The position numbers were made by a program, and so were the translations under genes. A stretch of 17,421 nucleotides of DNA from assembly GCA_023409955.1 (NCBI GenBank), contig JAEYQQ010000175.1, forward strand, positions 1-17,421. Reading direction: 5' to 3'. The notes beneath the pieces were generated by a model. It was given only the letters and a program-made list of their open reading frames with translations, was not told where the DNA came from and did no database searches. Of the stretch, positions 7,928 to 15,062 are shown one piece after another (within the stretch, counting starts at the first letter, position 1; the number at the start of each line of letters is the position of its first letter). This DNA comes from Bacillota bacterium (GTDB taxonomy: Bacteria; Bacillota; Clostridia; Christensenellales; Aristaeellaceae).

Positions 7928-8800
7928 ATGAAAGAATGCAAAAACTCCGGGAAATGGAATTTTTCCAATGTTAATAGGTGCCTGACTTGTGGAGAATCAA
8001 TTCAGAACGAATCCTCATCCATTGGAAATGCTACATTCGCCCATGAACCACTAAATTATCAATATCATAAAGAGAGCAGTATGCATTGGTTCTGGTCTTT
8101 TTTGATTATGGTTATCATTCGCATAGTGGGCAGTTGGTTGGTTAACTTTTTATTTGTTAGCAACTCCTTTGATAGGGCGTACGGCTTTCTCTATATTATA
8201 AACATGAGTATATATTATGTTTCCATATACGTATGGGTAAGTTTGTCTGTGGATCGCTATTTCTCAGCTTGGGTATGGGCTTTTTTCACCTATCTCTGGT
8301 TGCTGGCCGTCCCGATTACATCCGCTGGGGAATACATATACTTATCAAGTAAATCTTTATATAGCGATTCCTCATTCATTACTGTTACCGCTGTTATTCT
8401 TAGCTTCATAGGAACTTTGGTCTTTGCTCGTTATCGGAAACGAAACATGTACCGGATCGAATATACTCGAAGAAAAAAGCAAGGAATATCAATAGAAACT
8501 GAAATGGCGTCCAAGAACGGGTTGCATTGGGTACTGATCCTTTTGATTTGCCTGATCATCATCAATGCAAGCGAATGGATTACATTCAATATTTATGTAA
8601 CAATAATACTAGAATTGAGACCATACAATTTTTTGCAGATTATTTATGCTTTATACAGAATCATACTATTGCTTTTCGTCGGCCTGGCCGACTACCTATG
8701 GGTCAGGTTGTCTGCCTGGCGGTATCACAATCACAAGGTATGGATAAAACTCACCTATGCCTGGATCGTATTATCTCTATTCTTACATATGCAAACATAA
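7928..8800 (+). CDS. Multi-pass membrane protein with degenerate N-terminal zinc ribbon, function unknown
   Basis: From the ATG at 7928 the frame encodes 290 residues. AGAGG sits 10 nt upstream of it; the in-frame ATG at 7919 nearly touches that site, so I prefer 7928. The N-terminus has C4-x2-S7 and C18-x2-C21, the layout of a zinc ribbon (CxxC...CxxC) with one cysteine changed to serine. A polar linker follows, then about seven hydrophobic segments (from MHWFWSFLIMV onward), with a basic loop RYRKRNMYRIEYTRRKK in the middle. I do not recognise a family or function. Base use is clearly AT-richer than its neighbours, suggesting transfer or relaxed selection. The frame probably ends early: the next frame continues from about 8790 to 8940 with another plausible membrane segment (see separate entry). 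Confidence 0.6.
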   Translation: MKECKNSGKWNFSNVNRCLTCGESIQNESSSIGNATFAHEPLNYQYHKESSMHWFWSFLIMVIIRIVGSWLVNFLFVSNSFDRAYGFLYIINMSIYYVSIYVWVSLSVDRYFSAWVWAFFTYLWLLAVPITSAGEYIYLSSKSLYSDSSFITVTAVILSFIGTLVFARYRKRNMYRIEYTRRKKQGISIETEMASKNGLHWVLILLICLIIINASEWITFNIYVTIILELRPYNFLQIIYALYRIILLLFVGLADYLWVRLSAWRYHNHKVWIKLTYAWIVLSLFLHMQT

Positions 8801-8940
8801 ATACGTTATTAAATCCTGTTTATGGTAGTGTGTCCAATTTCATATCATCCCGCGAGTACGATTTTGCTTTTATCTTTTTAGCACTAATCGCTTTTACAAT
8901 CAAACAAAAAAATGACCAAGCAAGAAGCATCCAAATATAA
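8790..8940 (+). other. Probable frameshifted C-terminus of the membrane protein
   Basis: Just before the stop at 8798-8800 the alternative plus frame takes over as ILTYANINTLLNP and continues to a TAA at 8938-8940. It contains a hydrophobic run (YDFAFIFLALIAFTI) and a basic, polar tail. Joining the two frames would need one base restored near 8790 and would give a protein of about 337 aa with a complete last membrane segment. This is either a natural one-base deletion or a sequencing error; a chance hydrophobic frame in AT-rich DNA is also possible. Confidence 0.45.
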
Positions 8941-8984
8941 CTTACTATCAAAAGACTATATACCCCCATAATCAGTTCTCATTA

Positions 8985-9016
8985 CAAAGGGAGCCTGTAT
9001 TCACAAGCTCCCTTTG
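8985..9016. terminator. Stem-loop between convergent genes, possible terminator
   Basis: A perfect 10-bp inverted repeat (CAAAGGGAGC/GCTCCCTTTG, 8985-8994 with 9007-9016) with a 12-nt loop lies between the plus-strand membrane protein and the end of the minus-strand ilvE operon. Neither strand has a clear U tract after the stem, so termination may be weak or the hairpin may protect the 3' end of the transcripts. Confidence 0.55.
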
Positions 9017-9035
9017 CATTGAGTATGGTTCGACT

Positions 9036-9875
9036 TTATACGCTTGCCAGAGCGAATCTCCGAATGGCTTTGGCCACTCCGGCGTTTTGATTGTCAGTGG
9101 TTTCAAACTCTGCTGCATTTCGAGCGCCATCAGATGCATTGCCCATGGCCACGCCATAGCCCGCCCAGGCTAGCATAGGGATATCGTTGTCATTATCGCC
9201 AATGGCCATGACCTGTCCGGCATCCAAGTGCAGCCGTTTGGCAAGCTCCGCAAGAGCAGAACCTTTATGTACGCCAGTTGGCATAATTTCGATATTATTG
9301 TTCCAGGAACTTGTAACCTCAACACCCGGTATCATTTCAATTCTAGTACGTATGCGTGCAAGCCGGCTTGTGTCTTCACGGTCGATGTATACCAGCTTAT
9401 TGGTGCCAAGTGCCCTTTGCTTCAGGATACCTTCCATGCCAAAGGTATACTGGAGATTTCCTTTTCTCAAAATATGGGTTCCCCAGTGTTCCAATTCTTT
9501 ACCCGTCTTAAACGGACGGCTGATGGCAATGTGATCGCGGCCAAAGGCTGAATATGTAACTTGTTCCTCTTCCAGGATGCGGATACAAGCCTCCACTGCG
9601 CTATCGTCCATATATTTTTCATATATCGCTTTCCCATGAGGCTTTTCTTGCCAGTACCCGCCGTTGAGCCCTAATACATAACAGTCGTTAAAACCGGCAT
9701 CCGACATAAAATGGCTGATATCTTCTGTTACACGGCCGCTGACAATTGCCAGATAAATTCCAGCATTCACGGCCTCCCGCATGGCCTTTAAATTCTCAGC
9801 AGGGATCAAGCAATCATGATTTAATAATGTTCCGTCCATATCCATGGCGATCAGGCGCACTGGTTGATGTTCCAT
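9036..9875 (-). CDS. Cof-type HAD-superfamily hydrolase (sugar-phosphate/nucleotide phosphatase family)
   Basis: The 279-residue cytoplasmic protein has all four HAD motifs: DMDGTLL (nucleophile Asp12, Asp14), SGR (motif II), HKGSAL (Lys204, motif III) and GDNDND (Asp227/Asp231, motif IV). The long insert between motifs II and III is the type IIB cap of the Cof/YidA-like group, which dephosphorylates small phosphorylated metabolites, often with broad specificity. The exact substrate cannot be read from the sequence. The start has AAAGGAG 6 nt upstream and lies 23 bp after the RluA-family gene, making it the last gene of the ilvE operon. Length is normal and no defect is seen. Confidence 0.92.
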   Translation of the reverse strand: MEHQPVRLIAMDMDGTLLNHDCLIPAENLKAMREAVNAGIYLAIVSGRVTEDISHFMSDAGFNDCYVLGLNGGYWQEKPHGKAIYEKYMDDSAVEACIRILEEEQVTYSAFGRDHIAISRPFKTGKELEHWGTHILRKGNLQYTFGMEGILKQRALGTNKLVYIDREDTSRLARIRTRIEMIPGVEVTSSWNNNIEIMPTGVHKGSALAELAKRLHLDAGQVMAIGDNDNDIPMLAWAGYGVAMGNASDGARNAAEFETTDNQNAGVAKAIRRFALASV

Positions 9876-9898
9876 AAATTTCTCCTTTGTTTAGGTAA

Positions 9899-10768
9899 TT
9901 AAAATGGTGGAAGTATGGTAAATGTCTGTCCGTTTAAATACGACAGTACTCCATCTGCTACTATGGTAATGGACACGGCACAAAGCATCAGCCGCTTTCT
10001 GTTCATTTTCTTGTTCAACTCCCGGTCCCCATATGCGTCATCCCCTATGATTGGATGACCGATATGTGCAAGGTGTGCCCGAATTTGATGGGTTCGACCA
10101 GTGACAAGATCTACTTCCAGGCGGCTGACCTCGCCCTTTTCAATGATTCTATACCCTGTGGTAATAGGCAGTGCACCGGGCACCGGCTTATCATAAACCT
10201 GGACTTTTGCTGCTTTGGCATCCTTTGTCAAATATGCCTGTAGCACTGCCGCATCTGGGTTTGGGATACCCTGTACCAGGCAGGTATATCTTTTTTTCAT
10301 CGTCCGCTCTTTAAAGGCATTGTACATAATTTTATCTGCCTCTGCGGTTTTTGTAAGTAACAATAAGCCGCTGGTTTGATTATCCAACCGGTGGCAAGCC
10401 TTGGGCGGCATCGCATGGGGGGCAGCCTTTTTTACATGGGCAAAGGCCAATTCCTCCACTGTTATTCCCCCGCCGCTGTCTGCCTGGACGCTGATACCGG
10501 CAGGCTTATTAATCAAGAGTATATGTTCGTCTTCATACACCACCTCAAGCTCTGGTACAACAGAATCCTTGATTCCATACACCAGCACCTTCGCACCTGG
10601 CCGTATGAGTGCCTGTGCCTGCACGCGAACACCGTCCATTTTTACATCACGGCGGGAAAAAGCTTCCCGGATAGCCCAATGAGGCAGTCCGGGAAGCGCA
10701 CGAAGCAAATATTTATCCAGCCGCATGGGTTGAAGATCATCAGGGATTATCATTTCCAAAACGGCCAC
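9899..10768 (-). CDS. RluA-family 23S rRNA/tRNA pseudouridine synthase with S4 domain
   Basis: The 289-residue protein begins with an S4 RNA-binding domain (about 15-65, MRLDKYLLRALPGLPHWAI). A pseudouridine synthase domain of the RluA group follows: INKPAGISVQ, then HRLDNQTSGLLLL with catalytic Asp129, then TGRTHQIRAHLAHIGHPIIGD. It isomerises uridine to pseudouridine in rRNA or tRNA; RluC/RluD-like or YhcT/YjbO-like specificity cannot be told apart here. The start is GTG at 10768 with GGAGG 5 nt upstream. The gene lies 17 bp downstream of the unknown gene and 23 bp upstream of the HAD gene, so it is third in the operon. Confidence 0.93.
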   Translation of the reverse strand: MAVLEMIIPDDLQPMRLDKYLLRALPGLPHWAIREAFSRRDVKMDGVRVQAQALIRPGAKVLVYGIKDSVVPELEVVYEDEHILLINKPAGISVQADSGGGITVEELAFAHVKKAAPHAMPPKACHRLDNQTSGLLLLTKTAEADKIMYNAFKERTMKKRYTCLVQGIPNPDAAVLQAYLTKDAKAAKVQVYDKPVPGALPITTGYRIIEKGEVSRLEVDLVTGRTHQIRAHLAHIGHPIIGDDAYGDRELNKKMNRKRLMLCAVSITIVADGVLSYLNGQTFTILPPF

Positions 10769-10785
10769 TTTGACCTCCGCTTACA

Positions 10786-11829
10786 TCAGTGTTTCAGTGC
10801 AGCCTGCAGCCCGGCCCATCGCGGCGTCTGTGCGGAAAGCCTGGCCAGCGCACTGTACATGGATTGGGTAGGAAGTACCCATAGCATAGAGGACAGCACA
10901 TTTTCCATTTCAGGCAGTGAAACCCCCTGCTTTGCCAGCATACGAAGGTCCTCCACCGCTTCCTCAATGGTGTATTCCGGGCGCAGCGCACCCTTAAGCA
11001 CACCGGACATCTCCTCACTGATGGGCACTTCCTCCGGGAAGATACCATTCATGCCCCCCAGCATCATGGACTCAGAAAGCTCCAGGGATGAGATGCCATG
11101 ACTCTTTACCTGCCGCATCAATTGCTCTGGATCAGCAAGACCGGGATGGACGAGGATCATCACACCGTCCACATCGGTAGTATAGTCAAATGTGGCGCGA
11201 AGATACCGCTGGGCATAATCATATGATTCAGCATCCAGGCAACCGCATACCTCATGCAAAAAATGCATGGTAGGCTGCTGTGCATGCAGGAAACCAGCAA
11301 TGTACAAGAGCCCATGCATGGTAGCATCAAACCTAAATACACGCTCGCGGATCTCGGCGTGCTCAGGCCGATTCATAGCCTCCAGCATGGGTATGTGCAA
11401 ATCCTGATCCAAATGTAAAAAGATATGCTCGCCTTCCACTGTCAGGGTACACCAAAGCCTTGCGACAAGGGCCTCAGCTGCACCTGCTTCATCCCAATCC
11501 AGCAGTTCTGTTTCCCCGTCAAAAGTAAGCAAACGTTCAAGAAGCATATGCTCTCTGACTGAAACAAACGATATTTCTCTAGGAAGCCTGTTCAAAACCA
11601 GTTCCTTTACGTCATCCACCTGATGGAGACGCTGGATTTGCGGATTCTCCATGGCGTAATATGAAATATTCCAAAGGTCTTGAATATCGGCTATGGTGCA
11701 CCCGGAGAATAAGCCTGTTCGGGGATAGCCACTCAAGCGCTTTTCACACGCCTCCAGCTGCTTTTCCCGCAGCACACTCATTGTTTTTTCGCACCAGTTC
11801 AAGGCGCGTACACTCTCCTCGCGCTGCAT
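10786..11829 (-). CDS. Unrecognised 347-aa protein in the ilvE operon
   Basis: I chose the ATG at 11829 because GGGGAGG lies 7 nt upstream; starting farther back would overlap ilvE. The protein is soluble-looking and acidic, mostly predicted helical, without signal peptide or membrane segments. Visible features are repeated Leu/Glu-rich amphipathic stretches (LLERLLTFDGETELLDWDEAG), a short VDGVMILVHPGL segment that looks like a beta strand with a loop, and a C-terminal helical tail. I know no family or catalytic motif for it. It starts 25 bp after ilvE and stops 17 bp before the RluA-type gene, so it is co-transcribed with both, but those neighbours share no obvious pathway. Base composition matches its neighbours. 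Confidence 0.8.
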   Translation of the reverse strand: MQREESVRALNWCEKTMSVLREKQLEACEKRLSGYPRTGLFSGCTIADIQDLWNISYYAMENPQIQRLHQVDDVKELVLNRLPREISFVSVREHMLLERLLTFDGETELLDWDEAGAAEALVARLWCTLTVEGEHIFLHLDQDLHIPMLEAMNRPEHAEIRERVFRFDATMHGLLYIAGFLHAQQPTMHFLHEVCGCLDAESYDYAQRYLRATFDYTTDVDGVMILVHPGLADPEQLMRQVKSHGISSLELSESMMLGGMNGIFPEEVPISEEMSGVLKGALRPEYTIEEAVEDLRMLAKQGVSLPEMENVLSSMLWVLPTQSMYSALARLSAQTPRWAGLQAALKH

Positions 11830-11854
11830 GGCCGAACCTCCCCATACAATACTG

Positions 11855-12928
11855 TCATTCCGGGAGTTTGACCACCCACCCAAAGGGGTCTTCCTCCCGC
11901 CCTAATTGAATCCCTGTCAAGGTGTCGTACAGCCGCTGGGTTACAGTTCCAATGCCGCCACCACCAACCTTGGCCTTTTCACACTTGTAGCATAGCTCGC
12001 CCACCGGCGAAATTACAGCTGCCGTACCGGTGCCAAATGCTTCAGTCAGTTTGCCGGCTTTGATATCCTCAAAAACCTCATCAATGGCCAGTTTGCATTC
12101 CTCCACCTTGTAGCCCAAGTGGGCGCCCAGCTTTAAAACACTGTCCCTGGTGATACCGGGGAGTATGCTGCCGCTGAGGGCTGGAGTTACGATCTTGTCG
12201 CCATAGACGAACATCATGTTCATGGCGCCGACTTCCTCAATATACCGGCGCTCTACGCCATCCAGCCAGAGCACCTGCACATAACCCTTTTCCTCAGCCT
12301 TGCTGGCTGCAAGGATAGAAGCCGCGTAATTCCCTGCTGCCTTGGCATGCCCTACACCGCCGCGTACAGCACGCACATACTCATCCTCCACGTATATCCC
12401 GATAGGCGCAAGCCCACCTTGATAGTACGCACCAACAGGAGAGAGGATGATAAAGAAAAGATACGACTTGGAAGCATGAACGCCAAGCGCCGGCTCGGTG
12501 GCAATCAAGGTGGGACGCACATACAAAGATGTCCCCTTTGAATGTGGTACCCAGTCTTTCTCCAATTGAAGCAACTGTGTAAGGCCTTCAATGCATAGAT
12601 CAATATCCAGTTCTGCCATGCACATGCGCTGGGCTGAACGGTTCATACGCAAAAAGTTGTCGCGAGGGCGGAACAATTGCAGGCTCCCGTCTTGTAAGCG
12701 GTAGCACTTAGTACCTTCAAAAATCGCCTGTCCATAGTGAAGAACCATAGCTGACGGATCCATCTCAATTGGCGAGTATGGCACAATCCTTGCGTCATGC
12801 CAGCCTGACTCAGGCGAATAATTCATCATAAACATATGGTCTGTGAATATCCTGCCAAAACCAAGCTTGGATTCATCTGCCGGCTTTGCCTTCAGTTCTT
12901 TGGCCAGCGTTACGTGAATGTCCTTCAT
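11855..12928 (-). CDS. ilvE: Branched-chain amino acid aminotransferase (PLP fold type IV)
   Basis: This 357-residue enzyme transfers the amino group between glutamate and the 2-oxo acids of leucine, isoleucine and valine in the cytoplasm. Landmarks are HYGQAIFEGTKCYR, RMNRSAQRM, VRPTLIATEP, the PLP lysine Lys196 in GHAKAAGNYAAS, and GTGTAAVISPVGEL. Length and motif order match the BCAT II-type enzymes typical of Firmicutes. The start at 12928 has GGAGG 6 nt upstream. It is the first gene of a four-gene operon with a near-consensus promoter at 13007-13034. No T-box motif is visible in the roughly 70-nt leader, so regulation is not by the usual leucine/isoleucine T-box. No other ilv or leu genes are in the window. 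Confidence 0.96.
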   Translation of the reverse strand: MKDIHVTLAKELKAKPADESKLGFGRIFTDHMFMMNYSPESGWHDARIVPYSPIEMDPSAMVLHYGQAIFEGTKCYRLQDGSLQLFRPRDNFLRMNRSAQRMCMAELDIDLCIEGLTQLLQLEKDWVPHSKGTSLYVRPTLIATEPALGVHASKSYLFFIILSPVGAYYQGGLAPIGIYVEDEYVRAVRGGVGHAKAAGNYAASILAASKAEEKGYVQVLWLDGVERRYIEEVGAMNMMFVYGDKIVTPALSGSILPGITRDSVLKLGAHLGYKVEECKLAIDEVFEDIKAGKLTEAFGTGTAAVISPVGELCYKCEKAKVGGGGIGTVTQRLYDTLTGIQLGREEDPFGWVVKLPE

Positions 12929-13006
12929 GCAGTGCCTCCGTTCTTCCGTACAACTGATTTACACACACTAAAACGGCACAGCTAAAATAATTGTCACCGT
13001 TGATTT

Positions 13007-13034
13007 ATTATACAAGGAAGACTGTATGTGTCAA
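13007..13034 (-). promoter_or_regulatory. Near-consensus sigma-A promoter of the ilvE operon
   Basis: The minus strand has perfect TTGACA (13029-13034) and TATAAT (13007-13012) hexamers with a 16-bp spacer. The predicted transcript start is near 12999, giving a leader of about 70 nt. Such a promoter should be strong and largely constitutive. Confidence 0.8.
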
Positions 13035-13230
13035 TACTTTTTACCTGTCATTTTGGGGTAATTGCTCATAATTTACCGAGTATATGGAAACACCTGCTGG
13101 CCCTTGGCGTATCACAAAAAAGACAATGCTTGCGCAAAGTGCATGTATACATCATGTTTCAAGAACCTTTATAACGAATCAGTAGGATGACCGCCATACT
13201 TTACTGGGGAAAAATTCACATCCTCTGTTC

Positions 13231-13259
13231 TTGTCCTTATCTGCCAAGACTGTTATAAT
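13231..13259 (+). promoter_or_regulatory. Sigma-A promoter of the EamA-UMF1 operon
   Basis: TTGTCC (13231-13236), a 17-bp spacer and a perfect TATAAT (13254-13259) lie about 40 bp before the EamA start codon. Confidence 0.65.
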
Positions 13260-13298
13260 GAGGAAATACTAGACATAGGTAATGCCGGAGGGGTTTGT

Positions 13299-13718
13299 AT
13301 GTGGATTATTTATGCCATCTTGTCTGCGGTTTTTGCATCTCTTACCGCCATCTTATCCAAAATTGGCATGGCTGGTATCAATTCCAATCTGGCCACTGCA
13401 ATACGCACCGTCGTGGTCCTCTTTATGGCCTGGGGCATGGTCTTCATCACAGGTCAGCAGCATGGTATAAGCAACCTTACACAACACAATTGGCTGTTTT
13501 TAATTCTATCCGGTGTGGCCACAGGCCTTTCCTGGCTGTTTTATTTTCAAGCGCTTCAACTGGGTGATGCCAGTGTGGTAGTACCCATTGATAAGTTTAG
13601 CGTAGTTATCACCATGATTCTGGCATTTTTGTTCCTTGGCGAAAAGCTGGACCTGCAAAAGATACTCGGCGGCGGCCTGATTGCAGCAGGAACCTTTGTA
13701 TTGATTATGAAATGGTAA
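13299..13718 (+). CDS. Half-size EamA-family (DMT superfamily) transporter
   Basis: This 139-residue inner-membrane protein has five hydrophobic segments and a single EamA repeat. It starts MWIIYAILSAVFASLTAILSK and ends with the typical VVPIDKFSVVITMILAFLFL, GEKL and GGGLIAAGTFVLI elements. Standard EamA permeases carry two such repeats in about 300 residues; single-repeat forms are known and presumably act as dimers. The substrate (amino acids, nucleotide sugars or other small metabolites) is not evident. GGAGGGG lies 5 nt before the ATG at 13299. The next gene starts about 10 bp after its stop, so the two form an operon. Confidence 0.88.
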   Translation: MWIIYAILSAVFASLTAILSKIGMAGINSNLATAIRTVVVLFMAWGMVFITGQQHGISNLTQHNWLFLILSGVATGLSWLFYFQALQLGDASVVVPIDKFSVVITMILAFLFLGEKLDLQKILGGGLIAAGTFVLIMKW

Positions 13719-13728
13719 GGGGAACATG

Positions 13729-15006
13729 ATGCTTAAAAAATTTACAAAAGAAGAAAAGGGCTGGATGTTCTACGACTGGGCAAACTCCGCATATGCTGCC
13801 ATCATTATGGCCATCGTTCTCCCGCCGTTTTATCAGCAGATGGCTGCTAATGTTCCCAGCGCCGGTCCCTGGTGGGGTTATGCCACCAGCATCGCATCCT
13901 TAATCAGTGCGCTGCTGGCGCCTGTATTGGGTACACTGGGCGATTACAAGGGCTATAAAATGCGCCTGTTCACCATTTTTATGCTGCTTGGCGCAGGCGC
14001 TACCGCGCTGCTTGCCTTCACAGGGAACTGGCAGATCATGCTGGCTCTCTACATTATCAGCACCATCGGCTTTAACGCATCCTGCGTATTTTATGACGGC
14101 TTTCTACCCGATGTTACCACAGAGAACCGCATGGACATGGTATCAAGCTATGGCTTTGGCATGGGCTATATCGGCGGCAGCACCATACCGCTTCTCATTG
14201 CATTAGGGCTGATCATGTTTGGCGAATCAATCGGCATCCCTTCTGATTTGGCATGCCAGATTTCCTTTTTCATAACTGCCTTGTGGTGGGTTGGTTTTAC
14301 CATTCCCATGTGGCGGAATGTTCAGCAAAAGAACTATGTATTGCAGCAAGGCAGTCTGCTAAAGCAAAGTTTAAAACGATTGATATCCGTTGCTCGCAGG
14401 ATCGTTGCCAACAAGGCAGTGCTGATGTTTTTGATTTCTTACTTCTTTTATATTGATGGTGTGGGCACCATCATCCATATGGCTTCCATCTTCGGCGGCA
14501 GCATGGGCCTTGGGCAAACCCAGCTGATTATCATTCTACTGCTTGTGCAGTTGGTTGCCTTCCCTTGTGCTATACTATACGGCTTGCTTTCACGCAGGTT
14601 TGGGGTGAGGACCATGCTGCTAGTCGGCATCGTCACCTACCTTGTGATCTGCTTCGTGGCCATGTTCCTGGAACCTTTGCGCCAACTGGGAGAGAACCAA
14701 CTGATGATTGGCTTTGTGGTTCTGGCCGTTTTGGTAGGCACAGCCCAGGGCGGTATTCAGGCCCTGAGCCGAAGCTTTTTCGGCAAGCTTGTACCACCTG
14801 ATTCCGCCAATGAGTTTTTTGGTTTTTATGATATCTTTGGCAAGTTCTCCGCCGTTTTGGGTCCCGCCCTTTTCGGGCTGGTATGGAATACCACCCAAAA
14901 ACCATACCTTGGCGTGATCCCTGTTCTGCTGATGTTCTTGATTGGCGGCACGATTTTCCTTCTTGTTCCCAAAAACATCGAAAAACTATCCTCCACACAG
15001 CAATAA
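13729..15006 (+). CDS. UMF1-family MFS permease (Atg22-like)
   Basis: The 425-residue polytopic membrane protein has about 12 hydrophobic segments. Its N-terminal KGWMFYDWANSAYA is the signature of the UMF1 branch of the major facilitator superfamily, related to the yeast vacuolar effluxer Atg22. Further support comes from LGDYKGYKMR after the second segment, the usual MFS loop 2-3 position, and from GTAQGGIQALSRSFFGKLVPP in the second half. Bacterial members are probable exporters of small solutes, but substrates are poorly known. I prefer the second of two tandem ATGs (13729, not 13726) because the AAGGGG site is 6 nt from it and 3 from the first. It lies in an operon with the EamA gene and is followed by a strong terminator. 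Confidence 0.9.
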   Translation: MLKKFTKEEKGWMFYDWANSAYAAIIMAIVLPPFYQQMAANVPSAGPWWGYATSIASLISALLAPVLGTLGDYKGYKMRLFTIFMLLGAGATALLAFTGNWQIMLALYIISTIGFNASCVFYDGFLPDVTTENRMDMVSSYGFGMGYIGGSTIPLLIALGLIMFGESIGIPSDLACQISFFITALWWVGFTIPMWRNVQQKNYVLQQGSLLKQSLKRLISVARRIVANKAVLMFLISYFFYIDGVGTIIHMASIFGGSMGLGQTQLIIILLLVQLVAFPCAILYGLLSRRFGVRTMLLVGIVTYLVICFVAMFLEPLRQLGENQLMIGFVVLAVLVGTAQGGIQALSRSFFGKLVPPDSANEFFGFYDIFGKFSAVLGPALFGLVWNTTQKPYLGVIPVLLMFLIGGTIFLLVPKNIEKLSSTQQ

Positions 15007-15021
15007 AGCAAATCAAAAAAG

Positions 15022-15062
15022 AAGCCGGCTACGCATCCTTTGATGTGCACCGGCTTTTTTTT
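15022..15062. terminator. Bidirectional intrinsic terminator
   Basis: A stem AAGCCGG/CCGGCTT (15022-15028 with 15050-15056) is bordered by an A tract on the left and an eight-base T tract on the right. It ends the UMF1 operon on the plus strand. In the other direction, the stop codon of the minus-strand dehydrogenase abuts it and the A tract becomes its U tract. The loop contains a smaller CATC/GATG hairpin. Confidence 0.88.

Larger units (their letters stand above)
12929..13298. other. Divergent intergenic region between ilvE and the EamA gene
   Basis: The 370 bp carry back-to-back promoters (minus 13007-13034, plus 13231-13259). Between them is about 200 bp with no credible gene. A perfect 10-bp palindrome, ATGTATACAT, at 13143-13152 could be a regulator site but is short enough to be chance. 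No riboswitch or T-box was recognised. Confidence 0.6.

Noticed and set aside
8527..8940. 137-codon plus-strand frame as a separate gene
   Set aside because: Its first two thirds overlap the membrane-protein gene in another frame and look non-protein-like. Only the last 46 codons are plausible, and they fit better as a frameshifted C-terminus.
11830..11883. Longer N-terminus (start at 11883) for the unknown 347-aa protein
   Set aside because: It would overlap the ilvE coding end and lacks a ribosome site, whereas the ATG at 11829 has GGGGAGG at ideal spacing.
13143..13152. ATGTATACAT palindrome as an operator
   Set aside because: A 10-bp AT-rich palindrome is expected by chance at this frequency and it lies more than 75 bp from either promoter. 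Kept only as a note in the intergenic entry.
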